From assembly GCF_018336975.1 (NCBI RefSeq), contig NZ_CP025572.1, positions 3,705,112-3,769,111 on the forward strand: a stretch of 64,000 bases of DNA, in the 5' to 3' direction. Both the position numbers and the translations under genes were made by a program. Shown here piece after piece: positions 43,345 to 52,559 of this stretch. The notes beneath the pieces were generated by a model. The model was not told the DNA's origin. It did not search any database and worked only from the letters and a program-made list of their open reading frames with translations. Positions within the stretch are counted from its first letter, which is position 1, and the number at the start of each line of letters is the position of its first letter. This DNA comes from Marinomonas sp. CT5 (lineage in GTDB: Bacteria > Pseudomonadota > Gammaproteobacteria > Pseudomonadales > Marinomonadaceae).

Positions 43345-44493
43345 TTAAATATATGGAAATCCAGGATCGGCATTGACTAACACAGCACCACCAGCTTCAA
43401 AGTTGCCAAGGCTCACTGCCGCGTGTTGAGTCACAACCATACTATCTCTAGCAATAAGTTGTAATCGATGACCTTTATGGATCACACAAATTCCGCAAAT
43501 ACGGAAGATGTCTTGAATAATATCTGCAGAAGTATGTGCAGCATGAGAAGCACTGATATACATCATGTTATGTAAATCTCTAGGAACTTCTTCTCCTTTT
43601 ACTATGTATTCCCAAGCACGTTGAGAAACATCATAAAAATACATTCGCGCACTCTGCCACTTCACTTCGCTTTGAGCCAAAGTAGATTTAAAATAGGCAC
43701 GACTGGAAAGCCTTGCAGCTCCAGGAATAATTTTCGTTTCATCTGCCATTTCTATTGCAATATCAAGTGCTGCACGTGCTAGCCCTATATTTACCGCCGC
43801 ATGGATTTGAGCTTGATAAGCTAAAGCAGGGTAACGATATAAAGGGTCATCAAATTCGACATCACCAGAACGAGTACAAGTCCATTCAGGGTCAATAAAC
43901 TTATCATTTAATACAAGGTCGTGGCTTCCTGTACCTTGCATACCAACAACATGCCAACTTTCTTCGATTTCCACTTCATTATGAGGATAAATTGCCCATA
44001 ATATATTTTGAGGATCTTGTTTATCAGGAATGAACCCTACACCTAACCAATCTGCCCCCATACATCCTGAAGCAAACTTCCACTTGCCACTAATTTTCCA
44101 ACCATTATCAGCTTTACTAGCCAACTGCGGAGGAAAAAAACCGCCCGCAAAAACCTGATCAGGGCCTGTTGCATAGACTTTCTTCTGTGTTTCAATTGGT
44201 AGTGTAGCTAAATATGTATTCGCCGAACCAAAAGCTGAAACCCAACCTGCCGAACCATCAACCGTAGAGATTCTTTCTACCATTTCCATAAACTTAAAAG
44301 GAGGCATCGGATTTCCACCAAATATACTTGGTGTACTTGCACGGAATATTCCCGCTTTTTTCATTAAGTCAATAATGTCTCTTGGAACATATCGGAGTTC
44401 ATTAAAATCCTCCCGACGTTTTTCTACTGCCTCTAATACAGCTTGAAATTCTATTTCATTATCGGATGGACTATATTTAAAGTAATTTCCCAT
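43345..44493 (-). CDS. Acyl-CoA-dehydrogenase-fold flavoprotein, probable group D monooxygenase
   Basis: 382 residues from ATG 44493 (AAGG upstream; a longer start at 44529 has none). N-terminal helical domain 'LRYVPRDIIDLMKKAGIFRASTPSIFGG', middle beta domain 'VFAGGFFPPQLASKADNGWKISGKWKFASGCMGADWL' and 'WHVVGMQGTGSHDLVLNDKFI', C-terminal four-helix bundle ending 'HAAVSLGNFEAGGAVLVNADPG'. The wording fits HpaH/IacA-like two-component hydroxylases and not true acyl-CoA dehydrogenases (no catalytic Glu landmark seen). It would need reduced flavin from a separate reductase, which is not encoded nearby. Substrate unknown; with NCS1 transport and ALDH an aromatic or N-heterocycle is plausible. Confidence 0.83.
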   Translation of the reverse strand: MGNYFKYSPSDNEIEFQAVLEAVEKRREDFNELRYVPRDIIDLMKKAGIFRASTPSIFGGNPMPPFKFMEMVERISTVDGSAGWVSAFGSANTYLATLPIETQKKVYATGPDQVFAGGFFPPQLASKADNGWKISGKWKFASGCMGADWLGVGFIPDKQDPQNILWAIYPHNEVEIEESWHVVGMQGTGSHDLVLNDKFIDPEWTCTRSGDVEFDDPLYRYPALAYQAQIHAAVNIGLARAALDIAIEMADETKIIPGAARLSSRAYFKSTLAQSEVKWQSARMYFYDVSQRAWEYIVKGEEVPRDLHNMMYISASHAAHTSADIIQDIFRICGICVIHKGHRLQLIARDSMVVTQHAAVSLGNFEAGGAVLVNADPGFPYI

Positions 44494-44533
44494 AGTTAGA
44501 ACCTTAAAATAATTTACAATAAAAAACATGATG

Positions 44534-45490
44534 TTATTTATAGATTTTATTTATATTTCCATAACAAACATCACTTACCAATCGAGCCAAAAAGAAAACA
44601 ATATCTTTTGAAACAGCAGATAAATTATTACCTCTTCGACTAATAATCTTCAATTCCGTATCATCAAACCCATCTTCAACAATAGGAATCGAAACAATAT
44701 TTCCTTCATTTATATCCTCCATAAAAGGCAAATCTAATAAAATCGTATTAGCTTTTCCATTCTTTACAAAATCACGCACAAATTGAACAGAGTTAGCTGT
44801 TATAGTTGGTTCTAAATCGATCCCAAACTTTTTACAAATTCTATCCGAAACAATTCTAGCATTTGATTTCTTATCTAATAAAATCAAAGGTGTATTTATA
44901 AAATCCTCTATCGATATAGACTTTTTATCGGCTAAATCAGATCCAGTCTTAGTAATAAATTTCAAAGGCTGATTAAATTTATGATGAAGTATAAAATCAG
45001 TTCTATTTTCTGGAGAAAAAACTAAACCTATATGCACCCTATCTTCTAATATCATTTCCTGAATTTCTCGAGAAGATGCAACCATTATTTCAATTTTCAC
45101 ATCTTTATATTTAGAAAATACATCATTAATTCTCATTATTATTTTGGAGTCAATAAGACCATCACCCAAAGCGATAACAATAGAACCTAAACCGATGTCG
45201 CGGAGATTATTAATTTGATTCATTAGTTTACGTAGTTCAATAAGACGTAAATCATAATAATCAACTAACATTAGCCCTGCAGTTGTTAACTTAATACTAC
45301 GACCACCTCTTGCTACTAATTCAACATTAAAGTCTTCTTCTAGTTTCGATATTTGACGACTTAAAGATGAAGGAGCCATCCCTAATTCATCTGCTGCAGC
45401 TCTAATAGAGCCAAGTTTATGACTGCGTGAAAGGTAACAAATTCTTTGATCAGAAAACTGTGGGACTGAGACTAAATCAACTACTTGCAT
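44534..45490 (-). CDS. LysR-type regulator of the catabolic island
   Basis: 318 residues. The HTH (about 10-72) reads 'ICYLSRSHKLGSIRAAADELGMAPSSLSRQISKLEEDF', followed by 'VARGGRSIKLTTAGLMLVDYYDLRLIELRKLMNQI' and an effector domain from about 100 ('SIVIALGDGLIDSKIIMRI'). It lies directly upstream of the monooxygenase-like gene in the same direction, 40 bases apart, so it may be autoregulated with it. A strong hairpin (45582-45619) separates it from the permease gene upstream. Confidence 0.9.
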   Translation of the reverse strand: MQVVDLVSVPQFSDQRICYLSRSHKLGSIRAAADELGMAPSSLSRQISKLEEDFNVELVARGGRSIKLTTAGLMLVDYYDLRLIELRKLMNQINNLRDIGLGSIVIALGDGLIDSKIIMRINDVFSKYKDVKIEIMVASSREIQEMILEDRVHIGLVFSPENRTDFILHHKFNQPLKFITKTGSDLADKKSISIEDFINTPLILLDKKSNARIVSDRICKKFGIDLEPTITANSVQFVRDFVKNGKANTILLDLPFMEDINEGNIVSIPIVEDGFDDTELKIISRRGNNLSAVSKDIVFFLARLVSDVCYGNINKIYK

Positions 45491-45581
45491 ATAAGTGGAC
45501 CACCGTTGAAATTTATATGTTCAATAAATAATCACAACTCGATTATTCGGCAAGCTGAAAAAAATTGAAATAAATCTCACT

Positions 45582-45619
45582 ATCTATATATCTAGGGGTA
45601 ACCCCCTAGATATATAGAT
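45582..45619. promoter_or_regulatory. Perfect 17-bp hairpin between permease and LysR genes
   Basis: The arms 45582-45598 and 45603-45619 (outer ATCTATATATC, inner TAGGGG / CCCCTA) are perfectly complementary over 17 bp with loop TAAC. There is no T run on either side, so it is not a standard intrinsic terminator. Possible roles are an RNase-processed mRNA stabiliser for the permease transcript, an attenuator, or a protein site. Confidence 0.75.
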
Positions 45620-45765
45620 CATTTCACTTAAAGTAATTTTCGTTAAAAGTACAACACCTAACCGATATAAAAATACCAGATATGTAATTAATAACTATTA
45701 AAAATTATATAAGAGAAAATACCCACATTTTTATGAATCTATTATTCATAAAGGAAACTATAGCT

Positions 45766-47148
45766 TTATTTAACCATCAATTTATAAAATATAGGATATG
45801 ATACAAACACTGATATAGATGAAGTAAAGAACTCAATAGGGACATAATCTACAAAAACATAATGAGCCATAATAAAACTAAAGATAATTGAAATCATTGC
45901 AGGCCAGTTAACTTTATTATTGAGAGGCTTTCCATCACGCCATTTTCTTACCAAAAAATAATCAATCATAATAATCATGGAAAAACATGTAGTTAGCACA
46001 CCTAAAATCGTCATAAAAGATTCGAAGAAATGAAGAATATTAATATAAATCATAAAACAAGCTAAGACATTGGCAACGACAAGAAAAAACATACGCCCAG
46101 GCTTCCAGCCAAACACCGAATCAAAGAAACTTGTTAAAGAAAGAGAGGCACTATATGCATTAATTATCTGAATTTTTCCTTGTGCCATAATCATCAATAG
46201 ACCACCTAATGACCCACCAAAAATAATAAAGGCCCCCGCCACAGACTCCGGACTTTTTAATACTTCTGCACGAGCAGCTTCAAGTGACATCCCCTGTCCA
46301 ATATGATACTGAACAATCTCTTCACTTCCAGCGTGCATCAGGACTCCACCGATTATCAACATAAGTACATTAAGACAAAAAGCTCCAAGAAATGCAGAAA
46401 CTCCAGTTCCTGTTGAACTCTTAGCATAACGGCCAAGATCGGCATTTATTAAAGCCGCAGCGCCAGCAAAACCAATTAAGACGTTTACACAAAATGCAAA
46501 TTTAGAAAAGTCACTATCAATATTCATAGCTGATAATGCTTCGATAGAAAGTTGAGAAGTAAAACCTACTAGCTCTTCAGATGACATATTAGATACTTGA
46601 ATGACATCATACAGAATAAAGACTAAAACAAAGATAAAGACTGTCACTGCGATAGAAGAAACCTTTGAAATTAATTTGAACCCAAATGCTGCAAACATGA
46701 CCCATAATAAAGTCAATACCCCGTAAGTAATTGCACTATTTAATAGATTGTCTTCCATATTTATCCAGAATAATAAGGTCTTATAAATCATGACATTTTC
46801 AAGTGCAATAAAACCTATGATCATAAAACCAAACACTAAAGCGAGAATAGAAGATCCTTTCTCACCAAAACCATACATTCTTGCTAATACACTACTTGAT
46901 AATCCTGTTTTATAGGCAATGTGTCCCATTCCCCAGCCTAGTGAGCCAGAAACTAAGCACACAAAAAGTCCAGAATAGAAACTTATTTCAATCCCCGCAA
47001 TAAAGGTCGCAAGCGCACCGACAAACAAGGCAACAAGTGTTGTAGCCAACCCCGCGGTATTCCATGAAAGTTGCCAAACACTTTGCCGTTCACTGACTGG
47101 TACCGATTCTAAAGCGTGATCGTCTGTTTTAGTTACTAAAGATGCCAT
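45766..47148 (-). CDS. NCS1-family permease (purine/cytosine/hydantoin type)
   Basis: 460 residues with about 12 membrane helices. N-terminal 'VWQLSWNTAGLATTLVALFVGALATFIAGIEISFYSG' and 'GLSSSVLARMYGFGEKGSSILALVFGF' are the NCS1 landmarks, 'FAGAAALINADLGRYAKS' is the central motif and 'YFLVRKWRDGKPLNNKVNW' the loop near the end. NCS1 carriers move nucleobases, hydantoins, allantoin or related compounds with H+ or Na+. AGAGGA precedes the start. It sits between a GMC oxidoreductase and the LysR-monooxygenase pair, so it probably imports the pathway substrate. Confidence 0.9.
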   Translation of the reverse strand: MASLVTKTDDHALESVPVSERQSVWQLSWNTAGLATTLVALFVGALATFIAGIEISFYSGLFVCLVSGSLGWGMGHIAYKTGLSSSVLARMYGFGEKGSSILALVFGFMIIGFIALENVMIYKTLLFWINMEDNLLNSAITYGVLTLLWVMFAAFGFKLISKVSSIAVTVFIFVLVFILYDVIQVSNMSSEELVGFTSQLSIEALSAMNIDSDFSKFAFCVNVLIGFAGAAALINADLGRYAKSSTGTGVSAFLGAFCLNVLMLIIGGVLMHAGSEEIVQYHIGQGMSLEAARAEVLKSPESVAGAFIIFGGSLGGLLMIMAQGKIQIINAYSASLSLTSFFDSVFGWKPGRMFFLVVANVLACFMIYINILHFFESFMTILGVLTTCFSMIIMIDYFLVRKWRDGKPLNNKVNWPAMISIIFSFIMAHYVFVDYVPIEFFTSSISVFVSYPIFYKLMVK

Positions 47149-47181
47149 GTTGGTTCCTCTATTCTTATTTACTTTATATTT

Positions 47182-48789
47182 TTAGTTAGCACTTTTATTC
47201 ATGATAAAATCTGCCGCTTTTTCTCCAATCATTAAACAAGCAGCATTTGTATTTCCTGATATTTCTGTTGGCATGATAGAAGCATCTGCAACACGTAGTT
47301 TTCTAATGCCATATACTCTTAACTTACTGTCAACTACTGCCATTTTGTCACTTCCCATTTTGCAGGTTCCTACTTGATGTGATACACACCCTCCATTCAT
47401 CCTGAAATAATCTAGAATTTCATCATCCGTATTAATGTCCTTACCGGGTAAATGTTCTGATAAAATAAATTTTTTAAGCGGGCTCTTATTCGCAATCTCT
47501 CTCGCCAACTTAAAACCACCTAATAAAACTGAACGATCATACTCATGACTAAAGTAGTTTGGCATTAATAATGGTGTATCTTTTGGATTACTGGATTTTA
47601 ATTTAATTTCCCCTCTACTTTTAGGACGAATAGGACACATAAAATTAGCAAAACCTGAAAACTTATAGAGACCGTCCTCATAATAACCACCACTAAATGA
47701 CTGAAACAAAAACTGGATATCTGGTCTTTTAGACTCTTCAAGAATTTGAGTAAATAATCCAGCTTGACCGGCAGGTACTGCAAGAGGGCCTTTTCTTAAA
47801 GCTAACCATTTAAGCCCTTCTTTCATTTGTCGCCATTTACTCATCATCACATCATTAAGAGTAATGGGCTGATTACATTTCCATGTAATTTGACCGCCAT
47901 AATGATCTTGTAAGTTTTTCCCAACTCCTGGAAGATTTACTTTTACTCCAACTCCAATTTTTTTTAACTCGTCTTCATCACCAATACCCGAAAGCATCAA
48001 TAAATGAGGGGAATTAATTGTTCCTCCAGATAAAATAACTTCTTTATTTGCATAAACAGTCATATATTGACTATTTTTAAAAAAACGGACCCCATCAACC
48101 TGCCCATTATTTATGATGAGTTTTTCTACTTGAGACCGTGTCGTGATAGTAAGGTTTTCTCTTTGCAAAGCGGGCTTTAGATAGGCTGTGGCAGCAGATA
48201 CTCTCATGCCATTTTTGATGGTTCCTTGATAATAACCGGCACCGGATTGTTCTAAACCATTAAAGTCCTCATTTCTTTTAATACCTACGGCTTGAGCACT
48301 TCCAATTAAAGCGTCATAAAGAGGGTTATTATCGGCTAGGTTAGTTACAGTTACTGGACCACCAACACCGTGCCAAGTATCCTCACCATTCTCTTGATCT
48401 TCTGATTTTTTGAAATAAGGAAGCACATCTTTATAAGACCATCCTTTATTTCCCAAATCTCTCCAGCCATCATAATCTTCAGCCTGACCTCTTATATACA
48501 TAAGGCCATTAATACTGCCAGACCCACCCAATACTTTACCACGAGGCCAAAAAATCCTCCGACCATTTAATGATGGATTCTCTTCAGTTTCATAACACCA
48601 ATTTACTTTAGGATCAGCGATCGTTTTTCCATAACCAACAGGAATTTTCAACCAAAAAGAACTGTCTTTTCCTCCAGCCTCTATTAATAGAACTTTATTA
48701 TTAGGGTTTTCTGATAACCTTGATGCAACCACACAACCACTTGTTCCAGCACCAATAACAATATAATCAAATGTTACTTTATCTAACAT
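47182..48789 (-). CDS. GMC-family FAD oxidoreductase 1 (choline-dehydrogenase-like)
   Basis: 535 residues. FAD-binding 'FDYIVIGAGTSGCVVASRLSE' (5-25) with 'LLIEAGG', 'WPRGKVLGGSGSINGLMYIRG' (about 82-102), second GMC signature 'SGGTINSPHLLMLSGIG', and the C-terminal active site 'GGCVSHQVGTCKMG' (His) and 'ISGNTNAACLMIGEKAA' (Asn). These enzymes oxidise alcohols to aldehydes or further. 33 bases separate it from the permease, so they form an operon. It clearly shares ancestry with the GMC gene at 50845 but differs in base composition. Confidence 0.93.
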   Translation of the reverse strand: MLDKVTFDYIVIGAGTSGCVVASRLSENPNNKVLLIEAGGKDSSFWLKIPVGYGKTIADPKVNWCYETEENPSLNGRRIFWPRGKVLGGSGSINGLMYIRGQAEDYDGWRDLGNKGWSYKDVLPYFKKSEDQENGEDTWHGVGGPVTVTNLADNNPLYDALIGSAQAVGIKRNEDFNGLEQSGAGYYQGTIKNGMRVSAATAYLKPALQRENLTITTRSQVEKLIINNGQVDGVRFFKNSQYMTVYANKEVILSGGTINSPHLLMLSGIGDEDELKKIGVGVKVNLPGVGKNLQDHYGGQITWKCNQPITLNDVMMSKWRQMKEGLKWLALRKGPLAVPAGQAGLFTQILEESKRPDIQFLFQSFSGGYYEDGLYKFSGFANFMCPIRPKSRGEIKLKSSNPKDTPLLMPNYFSHEYDRSVLLGGFKLAREIANKSPLKKFILSEHLPGKDINTDDEILDYFRMNGGCVSHQVGTCKMGSDKMAVVDSKLRVYGIRKLRVADASIMPTEISGNTNAACLMIGEKAADFIMNKSAN

Positions 48790-49362
48790 GCCTTCTTCCC
48801 TATTCTAAAATTCTTCAATACAGTTAATTTAAAAATCTAACCCTCATATTACGGTCTAATTACACATCAACAATAACAACATTTGGATTCAGTGTTGCTT
48901 AAAATGCAACACACCACTACTTAGAAAATAGAATATAAAAACAAAGGATTTAAGAGAATTTACTTAATTGGTTTATAGGTATCTAAAAAATTATAGAAAT
49001 AGATTAATAAAAATATTGACATAAATTTTAACAGCCATTTCATAATAAATAGAAAAGATAAAGATAAAGATAAAGATAAAATAGTATTTAACCGCAATCA
49101 AAAACAAATTCCGATCAGCATTAAAAACAACAATGGATATGAAAGGCACTAAGCAATGCTTGTTAAAGGCCACATTAAGCCATCAATCACACCTTTTAGA
49201 GAAACGCTGAACCCCAAAAAAAACAAGTAATCTAAGTCTATTCATTAGATCTGTTTTTTTAATGCAGTACTAAAGAAATATGTATTTTAACTATAGACAG
49301 CAACACTTTATGTTAAGGAGGCTAACTATATTTCAAAGGTTCAATAAGGAGTCATCCAGAGA
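48790..49362. other. Intergenic region with GATAAA tandem repeat
   Basis: 573 bases between divergent GMC 1 and the aminotransferase gene. GATAAA occurs four times in tandem at 49057-49080. An imperfect pairing (ATCTAA near 49233 with TTAGAT near 49245) is flanked by poly-A and poly-T runs and could act as a terminator in either direction. TTAAGGAGG lies at 49313-49321 but is too far from the next start to be its ribosome site; GGAG at 49349 is the likely one. No gene seen. Confidence 0.5.
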
Positions 49363-50754
49363 ATGAATTACACTGATAAAAACATGCAAGATGTCTGGAA
49401 AAAAGATAAAGACCATCACATTCACCCCTGGACTGATTTTGCGACCTTCGAAGACACTGGCGCGATGATTTTATCTAGCGGCGATAAAGCCCATGTCGTA
49501 GACGGTGAAGGAAAAAAATACCTAGATGGCATTGGTGGATTATGGTGCGTCAACATTGGCTATGGTCGCCAAGAGATTGCCCAAGCCATGGCGGACCAAG
49601 TCATGAAAATCCCTTATTATTCGGCATTTGGTCATCATACAACACAACCAGCGGCAGAGCTTTCGGCTAAACTTGCTGAGCTGGCTCCGGGTGACCTAAA
49701 TCATGTTTTATATGGTTGCGGTGGTTCAGTGGCAAACGATACCGCTGTTCGCTTAGTACACTTTTACTTCAACCAGTTAGGCAAGCCAACCAAGAAAAAA
49801 ATCATCTCTCGTGTCGATGCTTACCATGGTAGCAGCTATATGACGATGTCTATCACGGGTGTCAAATTCGACCATATTGGTTTCGATGTAGAAAAAGACC
49901 TAGTTCACCATATTTCTTGCCCCAATCCTTACCGCCGACCAGAAGGGCAAAGCTTAGAAGCCTTTTGCGACGAGAAAGTACAAGAGCTTGAAGATAAAAT
50001 TCTTGAGCTAGGGCCAGACAATGTGGCGATGTTTTTTGCAGAACCCATCATGGGCGCTGGCGGGGTAATCGTGCCACCACCGGGTTACCATAAGCGCACG
50101 TTAGACGTCTGCCATAAATACGGTGTGCTCTACATTTCTGACGAGGTCGTGACGGCCTTTGGCCGACTAGGCCATATGTTTGCTTCCGAAGAAGAGTTTG
50201 GCATTGTTCCTGACATCATTACCTGTGCGAAAGGTTTGACCTCTGGCTACATACCGCTTGGTGCAACCATCATCTCCGATAAAATCTACAACGTCATCAA
50301 CAAACCACAAGCAGAAGGCGCCTTGTTTACACATGGCTATACCTACTCAGGTCACCCTGTTAGCTGTGCTGTCGCACTTAAAAATATTGAGATATTAGAG
50401 AGAGAAAAGATTTGCGACAACGCTAAAACCATGGGGGCTTACTTTGAATCGCAACTACGTAACCTAATGGATCTACCGATTGTCGGTGACGTACGCGGTA
50501 AAAAGTTCATGATTTGTATTGAGAATGTCGCGGATAAAGAGACAAAAGAGCTGATTGATGCCAAAGCCAAAGTCGGTGATCGTATTGCCAATCACTGTGA
50601 AGACGCCGGCTTATTGGTGCGTCCTCTCGCTCACATGAACATCTTGTCGCCGCCTTTGATTCTGACCAAAGAAAACATCGACTTTTTGGTGAGTACATTA
50701 CGAACCGCGATCGAAAAAACAATCTCAGATCTGAAAACAGAAGGATTTCTCTAA
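49363..50754 (+). CDS. Class III (omega) aminotransferase, pyruvate-type
   Basis: 463 residues. Family landmarks: 'HIHPWTDFATFEDTGAMIL', 'YLDGIGGLWCVNIGYGRQEIAQAM', 'YHGSSYMTMSITG', 'FFAEPIMGAGGVIVPPPGYH', 'LYISDEVVTAFGRLG' with the cofactor Asp, and the PLP lysine in 'ITCAKGLTSGYIPLGA' (around residue 287). The wording resembles putrescine/beta-alanine/taurine pyruvate aminotransferases (SpuC, Tpa), and 'YGCGGSVANDTAVRLVHFY' leans away from SpuC. It would convert a terminal amine to an aldehyde. It is followed by a strong terminator and convergent with GMC 2. The nearby polyamine-type transporter and PuuC-like ALDH support amine catabolism. Confidence 0.9.
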   Translation: MNYTDKNMQDVWKKDKDHHIHPWTDFATFEDTGAMILSSGDKAHVVDGEGKKYLDGIGGLWCVNIGYGRQEIAQAMADQVMKIPYYSAFGHHTTQPAAELSAKLAELAPGDLNHVLYGCGGSVANDTAVRLVHFYFNQLGKPTKKKIISRVDAYHGSSYMTMSITGVKFDHIGFDVEKDLVHHISCPNPYRRPEGQSLEAFCDEKVQELEDKILELGPDNVAMFFAEPIMGAGGVIVPPPGYHKRTLDVCHKYGVLYISDEVVTAFGRLGHMFASEEEFGIVPDIITCAKGLTSGYIPLGATIISDKIYNVINKPQAEGALFTHGYTYSGHPVSCAVALKNIEILEREKICDNAKTMGAYFESQLRNLMDLPIVGDVRGKKFMICIENVADKETKELIDAKAKVGDRIANHCEDAGLLVRPLAHMNILSPPLILTKENIDFLVSTLRTAIEKTISDLKTEGFL

Positions 50755-50797
50755 ATGGCTTATTAGGAACCTCCCAGCCCTATTTATGAGCCTTTTT

Positions 50798-50832
50798 GAG
50801 GAGCTAAGCATACGCTTAGCTCCTCTTTTTTT
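50798..50832. terminator. Bidirectional terminator between aminotransferase and GMC 2
   Basis: A 12-bp perfect stem GAGGAGCTAAGC / GCTTAGCTCCTC with loop ATAC, seven T after it on the plus strand and AAAAAGG on the minus side (TTTTT before it reads as A run). It serves the rightward aminotransferase strongly and can also stop leftward GMC 2 transcripts. Confidence 0.93.
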
Positions 50833-50844
50833 ATGGTTAAACGC

Positions 50845-52464
50845 TTACGGAGTCTCAGATGTTGCGTTGTTTTCTGACAAAATGGCAGCAGATGCTTTTT
50901 CCCCAATCATGATGCACGGAGCATTGGTGTTGCCACTTACCAAAGTCGGCATAATTGACGCATCCACAACGCGAAGCCCTTGTAATCCATGCACTTTTAG
51001 ATCGACATCAACCACGGCCATAGGGTCTATTCCCATCTTACAAGTCCCTACTGGATGAAAGACCGTCGCACCATATTCACGAATATACTCAAGTAGTTGC
51101 TCGTCGGTTTGTACATTTTTACCGGGCAACATTTCTTTCCCTCTTACGCCATCAAAACTCGAAGAGGCGAGTACTTTTCGAGCCATTTTAATGCCTTCGA
51201 TTAGGGTCTTAGCGTCCCTATCATCACTGAGCATATTGAAATCGATATTAAGTTCTTGGTTTTTCCCTAGGGTCACTTCCCCCACACTCTTAGGTCTTAG
51301 CACACAAGTGTGAATCGCATAGCCATGACCCCATTCAAATAAACGTCCTCGGTGGCTGCGATAACCAGGAACAAAGTGAAATTGAATATCTGGCACCGTT
51401 TCTTGTTCCGAGGTAAAAGCAAAACCGCCCGCCTCGACATAATTAGTGGATAACCACCCTTTGCGATTGAACACATAACGCCATGGGGAAGTGAGAATTG
51501 CAGGCAGTGCCTTGAAAGAAAAGCCCAAGGTTTTAGGGCTGCTTGAACGAACCGTCACTAAACCATCCACATGTTCCTGCAAGTTTTTTCCCACGCCAGG
51601 AAGATCATGCGTTACATCAACCCCCGCATTAATGAGGTCGGATTTCGGCCCTATGCCTGACTTCATCAAAATATGTGGACTGCCTAACGCACCAGCACAT
51701 AAAATCACCTCTTTATTGGCCTTTATCTCCGAACTACCGGCTGCGTTTTTTAGCCTAACGCCAGTGGCTTGTTTGCCATCGAAAATGACCTTCTCAACCG
51801 TGCAATTCGTCAGAACATCCAGATTGGCTCTTTGTGACAAGACTGGAGCAACGAATGCTTGATAGCTTGAAAGTCGGCGACCATTTTTTTGCGTGAGATT
51901 GTAAATGCCCCCGCCATAACTGGAATGACCGTTGAAGTCTTCATTATGAGGCAACCCAATGGCCTGCTTGGCGGCCTCTAAGAATTTATAAGAAAAAGGA
52001 TTGGGATCTTTTGCCTTATCCACCCATAACTCGCCAGTAAATCCATGATAATCCGGATTTTGATGCAATTGGTTGCCTTCTGATTTCTTGAAATAAGGCA
52101 GCACATCTTGCCACCCCCAACCTTCGCAACCTAATGCGGCCCATTGATCATAATCACTCTTATCGCCACGAATATAAATCATACTGTTCATAGAGGACGA
52201 CCCGCCCAACACCTTTCCTCTTGGTGTATGTAAGGATCGGTTATTCATGGTTTTTTGTGGTGTAGAGAAGTAGTTCCAACTGAAGTGTTTGCTTTTATAT
52301 AAAGTGATGGTGCCTGCTGGTACCTGCACTCTTGGGTTTGCATCCGAGCCACCCGATTCGATAAGACATACCTTAATATGGGGATTTTTACTCAACCTAT
52401 TAGCAAGTACACAGCCAGATGAGCCCGCACCTACGATAATATAATCATAACCTTTGCTTATCAT
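50845..52464 (-). CDS. GMC-family FAD oxidoreductase 2 (choline-dehydrogenase-like)
   Basis: 539 residues. 'YDYIIVGAGSSGCVLANRLSK' (5-25), 'LIESGGSDANPRVQVPAG', 'TPRGKVLGGSSSMNSMIYIRG', 'CAGALGSPHILMKSGIGP', and the C-terminal 'FHPVGTCKMGIDPMAVVDVDLKVHGLQGLRVVDASIMPT' with 'SGNTNAPCIMIGEKAS' give a complete FAD fold with His/Asn active-site pair. It probably oxidises an alcohol or amino-alcohol to the aldehyde. It is separated from potF by a terminator and so has its own promoter. The role beside an amine transporter suggests an alcohol-bearing amine substrate. Confidence 0.93.
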   Translation of the reverse strand: MISKGYDYIIVGAGSSGCVLANRLSKNPHIKVCLIESGGSDANPRVQVPAGTITLYKSKHFSWNYFSTPQKTMNNRSLHTPRGKVLGGSSSMNSMIYIRGDKSDYDQWAALGCEGWGWQDVLPYFKKSEGNQLHQNPDYHGFTGELWVDKAKDPNPFSYKFLEAAKQAIGLPHNEDFNGHSSYGGGIYNLTQKNGRRLSSYQAFVAPVLSQRANLDVLTNCTVEKVIFDGKQATGVRLKNAAGSSEIKANKEVILCAGALGSPHILMKSGIGPKSDLINAGVDVTHDLPGVGKNLQEHVDGLVTVRSSSPKTLGFSFKALPAILTSPWRYVFNRKGWLSTNYVEAGGFAFTSEQETVPDIQFHFVPGYRSHRGRLFEWGHGYAIHTCVLRPKSVGEVTLGKNQELNIDFNMLSDDRDAKTLIEGIKMARKVLASSSFDGVRGKEMLPGKNVQTDEQLLEYIREYGATVFHPVGTCKMGIDPMAVVDVDLKVHGLQGLRVVDASIMPTLVSGNTNAPCIMIGEKASAAILSENNATSETP

Positions 52465-52511
52465 GTTAATTACACTCTGTTTAAAATTGCTGTCTAACTA
52501 GAATTTGAAAT

Positions 52512-52539
52512 AAAAAAAAGCCAAGAGAATCTTGGCTTT
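52512..52539 (-). terminator. Terminator of the pot-type ABC operon
   Basis: Stem AAAGCCAAGA / TCTTGGCTTT with a three-base loop; on the minus strand followed by eight T counting the stem end. It lies 21 bases after the potF stop. Confidence 0.92.
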
Positions 52540-52559
52540 AGAAAAGGAGATTGAGAAAG

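Noticed and set aside
43345..44493. True acyl-CoA dehydrogenase of beta-oxidation
   Set aside because: There are no thiolase, enoyl-CoA hydratase or CoA ligase genes nearby, and the wording fits HpaH/IacA-type hydroxylases better; kept as a probable monooxygenase.
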